Shown in pieces: positions 18,763-27,546 of a DNA stretch of 64,000 nt. The translations under genes and the position numbers were made by a program. The stretch is taken from the NCBI RefSeq assembly GCF_034008635.1, contig NZ_CP125378.1:3906501-3970500 (forward strand). Direction: 5' to 3'. Below the pieces are notes generated by a model that was given only the letters and a program-made list of their open reading frames with translations, searched no databases and was not told the origin of the DNA. This stretch comes from Pseudomonas sp. P8_229 (GTDB taxonomy: Bacteria > Pseudomonadota > Gammaproteobacteria > Pseudomonadales > Pseudomonadaceae). Position 1 is the stretch's first letter. Each line of letters opens with the position of its first letter.

Positions 18763-21108
18763 TCAGAAGTGGAAGTTGGTGCTCAACAGCGCCGTACGGC
18801 CCGCCGCCTGATTGGCGAAGTGGGTCGCGAAGGCTTTGTCGTAGTAGGTTTCGTTGGTCAGGTTCTGCACGTTGAGTTGCAGGTCGACGTTCTTGGTCAG
18901 CTTGTAGGCAGCCATGGCGTCGTAACGCACATACGAGTCGACCATGGTGGTGTTGGCCACGCTGCCGAACACGTCATCGACATAGAACGCACCGCCACCG
19001 ATGGTCAGCTTCGGCGTGACCTGATAAGTGGTCCACAGGCTGGCGCTGTTTTTCGGTGTGTTAGGCAGCTCGTTGCCGTTGTTGGCTTTGTTGGCCGGCA
19101 GGTCACCACCGTCCACTTGCTCGCTGTCCATGTAGGCGTAACCGGCGAACACCTGCCATTTGTCGGTGAGCTTGCCGCTGGCCGACAGCTCGATACCTTG
19201 CACGCGGGTCTTGCCGACGTTTTCGTACGAGGTGGTATCGACTTGAACGCGAGCGTTGTCCTTCTCGGTGCGGAAGATGTCGGCGGTCAGCGACAGGCGA
19301 TCGTTCAGCAGGTCCCACTTGGTACCGATTTCGTAGTTCCTGGTGGTTTCCGGCTCCATGTCGCTGCTCAGCAGGTTGCCGCTGCGATCGGTGGTGCCGC
19401 CCAACGGGTTGCCGTCCATGCCTTCACCCAGGGTGCTGCCCGGTGGTGTGGCGGAGGTGGCATACGAGGCGTAGATGCTGCCGTTTGGCGCCGGCTTGTA
19501 GACCACGCCGAACTGGCCGGTGACGAACTCGCTGGTGTCCTTGCCCTTGGACTCGACGCCTTTGGTCACGACGGTCGCGCCCGAGCCATCGTAGGTACGG
19601 TATTTAGTGTCGAAATGGTCGTAACGCAAGCCCATGTTTACCAGCCACTGTTCGGACAACTCCAGGGTATCGAACGCGTACAGTGCGTAGGTGTTGGCCT
19701 TGGTGTCGGTACCGGCGTAGTTGCGCGAGATCGCGCCGTTCCACGGGTCGCCCGGGTTCGGGTTCGACAGCGAGGTGCAGTTGTAGCCGCTGGACGCGCC
19801 GATCATCGACGGGGTGCAGTTGGTGCTGGCGTTACCCGGCGAACCTGGCGTGGTGTCGGTGTTGACGTTGTACGAAGATTTCTGGCTTTGCTCGTAGGTG
19901 TATTCGACACCGGTGGAGAAGCTGTTCTTGAAGCCGGCGACGTAGAAGTTGCCGAACAGGTCGGTCTGGTTGGTGGTGGTCTCGGTGTTGCTCACCCGAG
20001 TGTTGGCCCGCCGCCAGACACTGCCGTTGTTGACGTTGCCCTTGCTGTCGTCCGGCTGGGTCAGGATGTAGTCCTGCATGCTGGTGCCGTGACGCAGGGT
20101 GTTCTTGATGGTCAGCGAGTCGCTCAGATCGTGCTCGATGGCGAAGGTCGCGGTGTCGGTGCGGCCCTTGCGGAAGTCGCGACCGTCCAGTCCATAGAAA
20201 TTGCTGTGATCGCCACCCGAGTACGGTTTGTCCGGGTTGGATTTGGTGCGTGCAGCCGAACCACCGGCTGGAATGGTGTACGGAATGCCCGAGTCCGGGG
20301 TGTCGTTGCTTTCGAGATGGTAGTAATCGAGATTGACGCGGGTGTCGGTGCCGAGACCGAACGCCAGGGACGGGGCGATACCCCAGCGGTCGTAATCGAC
20401 GCTGTCACGACCGGCGACGTTGCTTTCGTGGCTCATCAGGTTCAAACGGCCGGCAGCGGTGTCGCTGAACTGGTAGTTGCCGTCCAGTGTGTAGCGCTGA
20501 GTCTGGTCGGAACCCCAGGTGAAACCACCGTCGAACGAGTTGCCCAGGTGCGCTTTCTTGCTCACCAGGTTGATGCTGCCGCCGGCCGCGCCGCGACCGC
20601 CGATAGCCGAGTTCGGGCCCTTGCTGACTTCGATGTTTTCGACGGCGAAGATCTCGCGGCTTTGCGAACCGGTATCGCGTACGCCGTCGAGGTAGGTGTC
20701 GCCCTGGGCGTCGAAACCACGGATGAAGGGACGGTCGCCCTGCGGGTTGCCGCCTTCACCTGCGCCGAAGGTAATGCCAGGCACGGTACGCAGCGCGTCC
20801 TGCATGTTCAGGGCGCCAGTGTCTTTCAAAACCTGTTGCGGGATCACGGTTACCGAGCGCGGCGTGTCGACCAGCGGTGCGGTGTACTTGGGCGAGGAGG
20901 CTTTTTCGACCTGGTAGGACGTCGAGTCCTGTGCTTGGCCGGTGATGGCGGTAGCGTCCAGGGCGATGGCATTGCCGGAGGCTTTGCTGTCGGTCTTCTC
21001 GGCGGCGAACACCATGTTTGCAGCGGAACCGGCGGTGATGGCGACACCAATGGCCGAAGCGAGCAGACGTGGTGAACTGACCGGCAATTGTGCGTATTGA
21101 CGTGACAT
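18763..21108 (-). CDS. piuA: TonB-dependent siderophore receptor (PiuA-like)
   Basis: 781-residue outer-membrane receptor. A signal peptide (to about residue 30) is followed by a plug domain (SVTVIPQQVLKDTGALNMQD, FIRGFDAQGDTYLDGVRD and an IEVSKGPNSA segment) and then a 22-strand barrel ending in a terminal Phe (LLSTNFHF). There is no N-terminal signalling extension, so it is not an ECF-coupled receptor. The piuA-piuC divergence and the adjacent piuB match P. aeruginosa PA4513-PA4515. There PiuA is Fur-controlled and takes up catecholate-type siderophores and siderophore antibiotics. The substrate here is not certain. Confidence 0.92.
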   Translation of the reverse strand: MSRQYAQLPVSSPRLLASAIGVAITAGSAANMVFAAEKTDSKASGNAIALDATAITGQAQDSTSYQVEKASSPKYTAPLVDTPRSVTVIPQQVLKDTGALNMQDALRTVPGITFGAGEGGNPQGDRPFIRGFDAQGDTYLDGVRDTGSQSREIFAVENIEVSKGPNSAIGGRGAAGGSINLVSKKAHLGNSFDGGFTWGSDQTQRYTLDGNYQFSDTAAGRLNLMSHESNVAGRDSVDYDRWGIAPSLAFGLGTDTRVNLDYYHLESNDTPDSGIPYTIPAGGSAARTKSNPDKPYSGGDHSNFYGLDGRDFRKGRTDTATFAIEHDLSDSLTIKNTLRHGTSMQDYILTQPDDSKGNVNNGSVWRRANTRVSNTETTTNQTDLFGNFYVAGFKNSFSTGVEYTYEQSQKSSYNVNTDTTPGSPGNASTNCTPSMIGASSGYNCTSLSNPNPGDPWNGAISRNYAGTDTKANTYALYAFDTLELSEQWLVNMGLRYDHFDTKYRTYDGSGATVVTKGVESKGKDTSEFVTGQFGVVYKPAPNGSIYASYATSATPPGSTLGEGMDGNPLGGTTDRSGNLLSSDMEPETTRNYEIGTKWDLLNDRLSLTADIFRTEKDNARVQVDTTSYENVGKTRVQGIELSASGKLTDKWQVFAGYAYMDSEQVDGGDLPANKANNGNELPNTPKNSASLWTTYQVTPKLTIGGGAFYVDDVFGSVANTTMVDSYVRYDAMAAYKLTKNVDLQLNVQNLTNETYYDKAFATHFANQAAGRTALLSTNFHF

Positions 21109-21316
21109 TTTTATTTCCCCTCCCCAAGGATTTGAGGTCGCGGAATATAGGGTAAACAGGTATTCGTATCAATTGCGAAATATTGTTATTCGCGACGAAT
21201 TTACATTCTTTACAATTTGACCTTACGGTTTTTGCCGATTCATCCGTCGTGCGGGTTTTACACAGCCAATAAGAATCAATACCATTGGCGCCTCTTTGCC
21301 ATCAGGTGACATCGCC

Positions 21317-21997
21317 ATGCTGCTGCACATCCCCGGACTGTTCGCCAAAGACGAAGTGCAGCGTATTCGCGAAGCTCTGGAGCAGGCCGACTGGGCCGAT
21401 GGCAAAATCACCGCCGGTTATCAATCAGCCAAGGCCAAGCACAATCTGCAGCTGCCGGAAGGCCATCCTCTGGCCAAGGAAATCGGCGCGGCGATGCTCG
21501 AACGGCTGTGGAAAAATCCGCAGTTCATGTCCGCCGCACTGCCGCACAAAGTATTCCCGCCGTTACTCAACTGCTACACGGCGGGTGGCAGTTTCGATTT
21601 TCACATCGACAATGCCGTGCGCCAGCCCAAGGGCAGCATCGAGCGAGTGCGCACTGATCTGTCGGCCACGCTGTTTTTCAGTGAGCCTGCTGATTACGAC
21701 GGTGGCGAGCTGGAAATCCAGGACACCTTCGGTACCCAGCGAGTGAAACTGCCGGCCGGCGACCTGATGCTGTACCCGGGCAGCAGCTTGCACAAGGTCA
21801 ACGCCGTCACCCGCGGTGCGCGCTACGCGTCATTTTTCTGGACGCAAAGCCTGGTGCGCGAAGACAGCCAGCGCGCGCTGCTGTTCGAAATGGACGGAGC
21901 GATCCAGCAACTGACACAAGACATGCCCGATCACCCGTCGCTGATCCGCCTCACCGGCACCTATCACAACCTGCTGCGGCGCTGGGTCGAGGTATGA
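21317..21997 (+). CDS. piuC: PKHD-type Fe(II)/2-oxoglutarate dioxygenase (PiuC)
   Basis: 226-residue cytoplasmic hydroxylase of the prolyl-4-hydroxylase-like PKHD family. The iron triad is visible as His96 and Asp98 (FDFHIDN) and His159 (SSLHKVNAV), with an Arg nearby for 2-oxoglutarate. ATG at 21317 with AGGTGA eight bases upstream is chosen over the TTG further back. It is divergent from piuA and overlaps the Sel1 gene by four bases. PiuC homologues are iron-regulated and linked to siderophore receptors; the substrate is not established. Confidence 0.93.
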   Translation: MLLHIPGLFAKDEVQRIREALEQADWADGKITAGYQSAKAKHNLQLPEGHPLAKEIGAAMLERLWKNPQFMSAALPHKVFPPLLNCYTAGGSFDFHIDNAVRQPKGSIERVRTDLSATLFFSEPADYDGGELEIQDTFGTQRVKLPAGDLMLYPGSSLHKVNAVTRGARYASFFWTQSLVREDSQRALLFEMDGAIQQLTQDMPDHPSLIRLTGTYHNLLRRWVEV

Positions 21998-22746
21998 GTT
22001 TCCTGCTGCGTCGCGAGGAAGTCCTCAGCGGCGAACAACTCAGAGTCATGCTCGGCGAAAGTCCGGCCCGTGCTGCGCAGGCGATTTTGCTGGCGGCAGG
22101 TGAGGGCGAGGTTGAAGCGCAGGCCTTGCTTGGGCAGATTCTGCTCGACGGCCAAGGCATTGCGCAGGATCAAGCGCTGGCGCTGCGCTGGTTTGGCATC
22201 GCCGCCGGGCGTGGGCATCTGATGGCGCGCAATATGCTCGGGCGTTGTCATGAGCATGGCTGGGGGATTGCGGCGGATGCGTCGGTTGCTGCGCGGCATT
22301 ATCAGATTGCAGCGGAGGCCGGGTTGGATTGGGCGATGTACAACCTTGCCAATCTGCTGGCGACCGGGCGCGGTGTGGCGGTGGATCATCTGCAGGCGCT
22401 GGCGCTCTATCGACGCGCGGCTGAACTGGGCCATGCGAAATCGATGAATCTGCTGGGGCGGTATCTGGAGGAAGGGCAGGTGTGCCCGGCGGATCTATCA
22501 ACAGCGCGCGACTGGTATCGGCGTTCGGCTGAGGGCGGGGATTTTCGCGGGCAGTTCAGTTTTGCTGCAGTTTTAGCGGATGAGGGGCGGATTGATCAGG
22601 CGGTCGATTGGCTTGAGAAAGCTTTGGCCGGCGGCAATCTGAATTTTCTGCGGGTGGCGAGTCAGGCGTTGGCGAGTGCTGTAGATCCGAGGATTCAGGC
22701 GTTGGCTGGACGGTATGCGCTTCGGTGCCAAGAGCCCTCACCCTAA
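21994..22746 (+). CDS. Sel1-repeat (TPR-like) protein
   Basis: 250 residues with about five Sel1-like repeats of 36 residues (for example [20 protein letters not shown] and [20 protein letters not shown]). Such solenoids act as protein-binding scaffolds. No signal peptide is evident, so it is probably cytoplasmic. It overlaps piuC by ATGA, so the pair is coupled; the P. aeruginosa locus has the same partner (PA4516). The last codons and stop (EPSP*) lie inside a dispersed repeat that starts near 22735, so the C-terminus has probably been altered by insertion of the repeat. Confidence 0.88.
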   Translation: MSFLLRREEVLSGEQLRVMLGESPARAAQAILLAAGEGEVEAQALLGQILLDGQGIAQDQALALRWFGIAAGRGHLMARNMLGRCHEHGWGIAADASVAARHYQIAAEAGLDWAMYNLANLLATGRGVAVDHLQALALYRRAAELGHAKSMNLLGRYLEEGQVCPADLSTARDWYRRSAEGGDFRGQFSFAAVLADEGRIDQAVDWLEKALAGGNLNFLRVASQALASAVDPRIQALAGRYALRCQEPSP

Positions 22747-22893
22747 CCCTCTCCCAGAGGGAGAGGGGACTGACCGAGTTGGATGTTCCTGGTACACCGA
22801 CCTGAGATATCCAGTCGACCTCAGGTTTTGAAAAGCCCCCGATCTGCTCCCTTTCCCCCTCGCCCCCTTGGGGGAGAGGGCTGGGGTGAGGGG
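22735..22893. repeat. Inverted pair of CCCTCACCCTAACCCTCTCC-type repeats
   Basis: The left arm (from CCCTCACCCTAACCCTCTCC) and the right arm (ending GAGAGGGCTGGGGTGAGGGG) are inverted and about 100 bases apart; each also contains its own small hairpin. This is a common dispersed element of gammaproteobacteria. It supplies the stop codon of the Sel1 gene. Confidence 0.8.
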
Positions 22894-22935
22894 TATAGAT
22901 CGAAAGCACACCACAAATCTCAAAGCCAGACACAA

Positions 22936-22963
22936 AAAAGCCCATGACACGTCATGGGCTTTT
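22936..22963 (-). terminator. Bidirectional terminator between the Sel1 gene and speC
   Basis: Perfect 13-bp stem AAAAGCCCATGAC with a two-base loop. A-run on the left and T-run on the right, so it works as an intrinsic terminator on both strands: for speC on the minus strand and for piuC-sel1 on the plus strand. Confidence 0.88.
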
Positions 22964-22999
22964 CACTTGCAGCTAGCAGCTTGAAACTCGCAGCTGCTC

Positions 23000-24163
23000 T
23001 TACACGTAAAACGATTTCAACGGCGGGAAGCCATTGAACTCAACCGCGCTGTAACTGGTGGTGTACGCACCGGTCGACAACCAGTAAAGACGATCACCAA
23101 TCGCCAGGTTCAGCGGCAGACCGTACTTGTAGTTCTCGTACATGATGTCGGCGCTGTCGCAGGTCGGGCCGGCGATCACGACTTCTTCCATCTCGCCTTT
23201 CTTCTCGGTCCAGATCGGGAACTTGATCGCCTCGTCCATGGTTTCGATCAGGCCGGAGAACTTGCCCACATCGGTGTAGACCCAACGTTCGACGGCGGTG
23301 CGCGACTTGCGTGCAACCAGTACCACTTCGCTGACCAGGATGCCGGCGTTGGCGATCAGCGAACGGCCCGGTTCCAGAATGATTTCCGGCAGGTCATCAC
23401 CGAAGTCTTCCTTCAGGAAACGGATGATTTCTTCGGCGTAGGTTTCCAGGCTGTTGGTGCGGGTGATGTAGTTGGCCGGGAAGCCACCGCCCATGTTGAT
23501 CAGCTTCAGGTGAATACCGTCTTCTTCTTTCAGTCGCTCGAAGATCACTTTGACCTTGGCGATCGCCGCGTCCCAGACGCTGATGTCGCGCTGTTGCGAG
23601 CCAACGTGGAACGAGATGCCGTACGGCACCAGACCCAGGTCGCGAGCGAGGATCAGCAGGTCCATGGCCATGTCGGTCTGGCAGCCGAACTTGCGCGACA
23701 GAGGCCAGTCAGCCGTGGTCGAGCCTTCAGTCAGGATGCGCACGTAGACTTTCGAGCCTGGTGCCGCTTTGGCGATGTTGCGCAGGTCGGCTTCGGAGTC
23801 GGTGGAGAACAGACGCACGCCCTTCTCGTAGAAGTAGCGGATGTCCTTGGATTTCTTGATGGTGTTGCCGTAGCTGATACGGTCGGCGCTGACGCCACGA
23901 TCCATCACTTTGTCCAGCTCATAGATGGAGGCGATGTCGAAGCTCGAACCTTTCTCTTTGAGCAGGTCGATGATCTCGACGGCCGGGTTGGCCTTGACCG
24001 CGTAGTAGACCTTGGCGAATTCGAAACCGGCGCGCAGGTCATCGTAGGCCTGGGCAATCATCGCGGTGTCGATCACCACGAACGGGGTTTCCTGTTTGTC
24101 GGCGAACGCCTTCATTTTGTCGAATGTAGCGCGCGCGAAATAGTCTTCGACCTGGATCGACAT
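23000..24163 (-). CDS. speC: Ornithine decarboxylase, fold type III PLP enzyme
   Basis: 387-residue cytoplasmic enzyme that makes putrescine from ornithine. It belongs to the eukaryote-like alanine-racemase fold: PLP lysine Lys57 in YYAVKANP, the glycine loop INMGGGFPANY, LEPGRSLIAN, and the catalytic cysteine in GPTCDSADI. Length and sequence match Pseudomonas SpeC (PA4519 type); some homologues also accept lysine. The ATG at 24163 with AGGAGATC upstream is chosen. The frame runs open 93 bases further to an ATG at 24256, but that segment looks like leader, not coding sequence. Expression is probably influenced by the leader. Confidence 0.92.
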   Translation of the reverse strand: MSIQVEDYFARATFDKMKAFADKQETPFVVIDTAMIAQAYDDLRAGFEFAKVYYAVKANPAVEIIDLLKEKGSSFDIASIYELDKVMDRGVSADRISYGNTIKKSKDIRYFYEKGVRLFSTDSEADLRNIAKAAPGSKVYVRILTEGSTTADWPLSRKFGCQTDMAMDLLILARDLGLVPYGISFHVGSQQRDISVWDAAIAKVKVIFERLKEEDGIHLKLINMGGGFPANYITRTNSLETYAEEIIRFLKEDFGDDLPEIILEPGRSLIANAGILVSEVVLVARKSRTAVERWVYTDVGKFSGLIETMDEAIKFPIWTEKKGEMEEVVIAGPTCDSADIMYENYKYGLPLNLAIGDRLYWLSTGAYTTSYSAVEFNGFPPLKSFYV

Positions 24164-24194
24164 GCTGGGATCTCCTACTGGCAAACTAAAATTA

Positions 24195-24347
24195 TCAATG
24201 GGTGCAAATGAACGTCCTCCGTATCCCCACTTTGGTTCGCCTACTTCCCAAGGCATGTCGCCGAAAGCAAAAAGGCCACGGGCGTATCTGCCCTTGGCCT
24301 TGCTGTCTCGTCGTCAGTACTTGAGCCGGATGGATCGTTTCCAGCAT
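24195..24347 (-). CDS. Candidate leader peptide upstream of speC
   Basis: A 50-codon ORF between the predicted speC promoter and the gene, ending 31 bases before the speC start. The peptide is strongly basic: the central part reads PWPFCFRRHALGSRR and it ends GIRRTFICTH. Codons 16-26 lie across the terminator-like hairpin at 24268-24299, the layout of an attenuator. The IRRT string recalls the ornithine-sensing leader SpeFL of E. coli, which is only a resemblance by eye. The ATG is about nine bases from the predicted transcript start and has no clear ribosome site, so coding status is uncertain. Confidence 0.3.
   Translation of the reverse strand: MLETIHPAQVLTTRQQGQGQIRPWPFCFRRHALGSRRTKVGIRRTFICTH
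24268..24299 (-). terminator. Terminator-like hairpin in the speC leader
   Basis: On the minus strand the stem is GGCCAAGGGC / GCCCGTGGCC with a 6-base loop and one A-G mismatch, followed directly by TTTTT. It lies about 60 bases after the predicted transcript start and 105 bases before the speC start codon. This placement fits transcription attenuation. Confidence 0.7.
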
Positions 24348-24362
24348 GGACGTTCGGCGCGA

Positions 24363-24391
24363 ACTTTAGGGCGTGAGGGGCCTGAGATCAA
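24363..24391 (-). promoter_or_regulatory. Predicted sigma-70 promoter of speC
   Basis: On the minus strand TTGATC (-35), 17 bases, TAAAGT (-10). Each box matches 4 of 6 consensus bases. Transcription would begin near 24356 and give a leader of about 190 bases. Confidence 0.5.
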
Positions 24392-24696
24392 CTAAAAATG
24401 TCGCGTTTCTGCACGCTTCTGACGTGCGTCGCGTTCATCACTCTTTGTAGCCGACCGAGATGACGGGCAGATGTTCCCCGGGAATTTTTCAGTGTTAAAA
24501 ATACCTGCACGTTCGCGGATTATGTCGGCGAAGTCGTGGGTAAGTGCGATGGCGTCAAAATCGGCGACGTTGGCGGCGAAAGGTGGGTGTGAGGGGGATT
24601 TTGCCGGTTTTGAAGGCTGCGCAAGGCATGCTGTCCGGTTCTCAGGTGTTGAGATTCTTTTCCGTCTTGTGAATGACTTAATAACACCCCTGATCC
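24392..24696. other. Gene-free stretch between the speC promoter and a REPIN
   Basis: About 305 bases of lower GC than the flanks. Short frames exist, but none has a convincing start and coding composition. I see no further structured element. Confidence 0.6.
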
Positions 24697-24786
24697 TGTA
24701 GGAGTGAGCCTGCTCGCGATGACTTTTTTTCAGCCTACATCTTCATTGGCAGATATTGCGCTATCGCGAGCAGGCTCACTCCTACA
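24697..24786. repeat. REPIN downstream of the osmoprotectant operon
   Basis: Inverted arms TGTAGGAGTGAGCCTGCTCG... and its complement, 90 bases in total, just beyond the stop of the ATPase gene. Confidence 0.9.
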
Positions 24787-24810
24787 GGGGTGTGTGTTTT
24801 TACCGGGTAA

Positions 24811-25968
24811 TCAGGCGACTACCGCCTCAGCCGGCGATACGATATTGGTCTTCATCCCGCGCGAACGTCCCGAGCTGAGATACGCCGCAATCGACTCCTG
24901 CGTCACCTCGCCGAGGAACACCCGCTCGGCGTCCATCACCGGCAGCCACGAACGATTGAACTCGTACATGCGCGACAGCAGGATGCGCAAATGCTCGTCG
25001 TACGCCGCCGTGGCGTTGAACTCCCGGAGGAACTGCGCGCAGGTACCAGTCTGACGGTGCAGGTCGCGGCGACGCACATAACCCAGCGCCTTGTTCTCGG
25101 CACAGGTGACCACCACGTAGCGGCGGTCATGCTCGTCCATCAATTCCAGCGCATCGGCCACCGGGGTTTCCGGGCTCACCGACGGTGCGTTGTCCGCCGC
25201 ATCTTCGGCTTTGACCAACAGCAGGCGCTTCAGGGTGCTGTCCTGGCCAACGAAGTTGCTGACGAAGTCGTCCGCCGGATGCGCGAGCAGGGTGTCCGGG
25301 TGATCGATCTGCAGCAGTTTGCCGGCGCGGAAGATCGCAATCTTGTCGCCCAGCTTGATCGCTTCGTCGATGTCGTGGCTGACCATGATCACGGTCTTGT
25401 TCAGCGCCCGTTGCATCTCGAAGAATTCGTTCTGGATCATCTCGCGGTTGATCGGGTCGACCGCACCGAACGGCTCATCCATCAGCAACAGTGGGGCATC
25501 GGCCGCCAGTGCGCGGATCACGCCGATGCGCTGTTGCTGACCACCGGACAATTCACGCGGATAGCGATGCAGATACTGCTTGGGCTCAAGCTTGATCATG
25601 CTCATCAGTTCACGAGCGCGGTCGTGGCATTTCTGTTTGTCCCAGCCGAGCAGTTTCGGCACGACGACGATGTTCTCTTCGATGGTCATGTTCGGGAACA
25701 GACCTATCTGCTGAATCACGTAGCCGATGTTGCGACGCAGGGTCACTTCGTCGAGATCAGTGGTGTCTTCACCGTTGATGAGGATCTTGCCCGAGGTCGG
25801 TTTGATCAGGCGGTTGATCATCTTCAGCGTGGTGCTTTTGCCGCAACCCGATGGCCCGAGGAACACACAGATTTCGCCTTCATTGACGGTCAGGCTTACC
25901 GAGTCCACGGCTTTGACGTCTTTGCCGTTGCTTTGGAAAGTTTTGCTGAGGTTTTGAAGTTCGATCAT
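24811..25968 (-). CDS. Osmoprotectant (betaine/choline type) ABC importer, ATPase
   Basis: 385-residue cytoplasmic ATPase of the OpuCA/OsmV/ProV group. Walker A (GPSGCGKST, about 38-46), signature LSGGQQQR and Walker B LLLMDEP are present. The C-terminal region (from about 265) contains CBS-like segments (VADALELMDEHDRRYVVV), which in OpuA-type transporters sense ionic strength. The ATG at 25968 has AGGA upstream and overlaps the stop of the preceding permease gene by four bases. It is the last gene of a four-gene operon. Confidence 0.9.
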   Translation of the reverse strand: MIELQNLSKTFQSNGKDVKAVDSVSLTVNEGEICVFLGPSGCGKSTTLKMINRLIKPTSGKILINGEDTTDLDEVTLRRNIGYVIQQIGLFPNMTIEENIVVVPKLLGWDKQKCHDRARELMSMIKLEPKQYLHRYPRELSGGQQQRIGVIRALAADAPLLLMDEPFGAVDPINREMIQNEFFEMQRALNKTVIMVSHDIDEAIKLGDKIAIFRAGKLLQIDHPDTLLAHPADDFVSNFVGQDSTLKRLLLVKAEDAADNAPSVSPETPVADALELMDEHDRRYVVVTCAENKALGYVRRRDLHRQTGTCAQFLREFNATAAYDEHLRILLSRMYEFNRSWLPVMDAERVFLGEVTQESIAAYLSSGRSRGMKTNIVSPAEAVVA

Positions 25969-26618
25969 TTGAGCAGTCCTTTTGGAGTCAGCGTACGTTG
26001 CAGCCACTGCAGGAGGAGGTCGGCGAAGATCGCCAGAAGACTGACCAGCAGCGCGCCGACAATCAGCATCGACATGTCGCTGCGGCTGATGGAAGCGAGG
26101 ATCAGCACGCCGAGGCCACCGGCGCCGATGGTCGCGGCGATGGTCATCACGCCGATGTTCATCACCACGGCAGTGCGCACGCCGGCGAGAATCACTGGCA
26201 CCGCAATCGGCAGCTCGACCATGCGCAGGCGCTGGCCGAAGGTCATGCCGATGCCGCGTGCGGCTTCACGGATACCCGGTTCGACGCCAGTCAATGCGAG
26301 GTAGGTGTTGCGCATGATCGGCAACAGTGAATAAAGGAACACGGCGGTGATCGCCGGCATCGGCCCAAGGCCCTGGCCGAACTTGGAGTAGAACGGCAGC
26401 AGCAGGCCGAACAGCGCAATCGACGGCACGGTCAGCAGCACCGTGGCGCTGGCCTGCAAGGGACCTGCGAGGGTCGGAAACCTCGTCATCAGAATACCCA
26501 GCGGCACGCCAGCGACAATCGCCAGGGTCACGGCGATGCCGACGAGGGTGATGTGCTGCCAGGTCAGGTGCATCACCTGCTGCCAGTCGAGATGGGAAAA
26601 GGCGTTCAGGAATTCCAT
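25965..26618 (-). CDS. Osmoprotectant ABC importer, permease 2
   Basis: 217-residue inner-membrane permease with about six membrane segments and the binding-protein-dependent transport signature around EAARGIGMTFGQRLRMVELP, which contacts the ATPase. The ending LLQWLQRTLTPKGLLK is typical of OpuCB/OpuCD permeases. It lies between the binding-protein gene and the ATPase gene and overlaps the latter by ATGA. Confidence 0.9.
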   Translation of the reverse strand: MEFLNAFSHLDWQQVMHLTWQHITLVGIAVTLAIVAGVPLGILMTRFPTLAGPLQASATVLLTVPSIALFGLLLPFYSKFGQGLGPMPAITAVFLYSLLPIMRNTYLALTGVEPGIREAARGIGMTFGQRLRMVELPIAVPVILAGVRTAVVMNIGVMTIAATIGAGGLGVLILASISRSDMSMLIVGALLVSLLAIFADLLLQWLQRTLTPKGLLK

Positions 26619-26631
26619 GACTTCTCCTCTC

Positions 26632-27525
26632 TTAATTCAGCGGATGTTGGCGCAGGAAATCGGCGGCAACTTTCGATGGGCTTTCGTGATCGACGTCGAC
26701 CCGTGCGTTGAGCTGACGCATGGTTTCGTCGTCGAACAGTTCGGCCAGCGGTTTGAGTTGCTCGGCCAGTTGCGGATGCGCGTCGAGGTAGGCCTGACGC
26801 ACCACTGGCGCAGCGGTGTAGTCGGGGAAGTAGTGCTTGTCGTCTTCCAGCAGCTTCAGGCCGAAAGCGTTGAGGCGGCCGTCAGTGGTGTAGACCAGAC
26901 CGGCAAACACCTGGCCGTTGCGCAGCGCGGTGTAGACCAGCCCCGCGTCCATCTGCCGGATGTTTTTGCGGGTCAGGTTCATGTCGTAGAGTTTGACCAT
27001 GCCGTCGAGACCGTCAGAGCGGTTGGCAAACTCGGTGTCCAGTGCCACCAGATGGTTGGTCTTGGCCTCGGCGCGCAGCACTTCATTCAACTGGCTGATG
27101 TTGTTGATCTGCGGGTATTTCTCGGCGACGTTTTTTGGCAGCGCGAGGGCGTAGGTGTTGCTGAATTTCGACGGGGTCAGCCAGACCAGGCCTTTTTTCG
27201 CGTCGAGTTCTTTGACCCGGGCGTAGGACTGGGCGCTGTCGAGTTTTTCAGTGACATGGTTGTAAGCCACCAGCGACACGCCGGTGTATTCCCAGAGCAT
27301 GTCCAACTGTCCGCTTTCGTGGGCGCTGCGGGCCAGGTTGCTGCCCAGACCACCGGTGATCTGCGCGTCGTAACCTTTGCTGCGCAGGTATTGCGCGGTG
27401 ATTTCGGCGAGCAGGGTCTGCTCGGTAAATACTCGAGCGCCGAGGCGAATGAGCGGTTTTTCCGTCGCTTGGGCAAATCCTGCGAACAGCAGGACGCAAC
27501 CCAGAATCAAGCTAAGCCGTTTCAT
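26632..27525 (-). CDS. Osmoprotectant ABC importer, substrate-binding protein
   Basis: 297-residue periplasmic protein of the OpuAC family. A signal peptide is present (MKRLSLILGCVLLFAGFAQA, cut at about residue 20). No lipobox cysteine follows, so it should be soluble in the periplasm. Motifs common in betaine or choline binders are present: GARVFTEQ, GGLGSNLARSA, WEYTGVSL and a late YTTDGRL. The exact ligand (glycine betaine, carnitine or choline) cannot be read from sequence alone. Confidence 0.88.
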   Translation of the reverse strand: MKRLSLILGCVLLFAGFAQATEKPLIRLGARVFTEQTLLAEITAQYLRSKGYDAQITGGLGSNLARSAHESGQLDMLWEYTGVSLVAYNHVTEKLDSAQSYARVKELDAKKGLVWLTPSKFSNTYALALPKNVAEKYPQINNISQLNEVLRAEAKTNHLVALDTEFANRSDGLDGMVKLYDMNLTRKNIRQMDAGLVYTALRNGQVFAGLVYTTDGRLNAFGLKLLEDDKHYFPDYTAAPVVRQAYLDAHPQLAEQLKPLAELFDDETMRQLNARVDVDHESPSKVAADFLRQHPLN

Positions 27526-27546
27526 AAATATTCCTTCGCAAAAGCC

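Noticed and set aside
18538..21075. 845-residue plus-strand frame opposite piuA
   Set aside because: Antisense shadow of the TonB receptor; Val and Gly rich with no domain, no ribosome site.
21268..21286. AATAAGAATCAATACCATT as a Fur box before piuC
   Set aside because: Only about 10 of 19 positions match the consensus; Fur control is likely from the gene family but this site is too weak to list.
24163..24256. Extension of speC to the ATG at 24256
   Set aside because: The extra 31 residues are not part of the enzyme family, AGGAGATC precedes the ATG at 24163, and the segment is better explained as leader.
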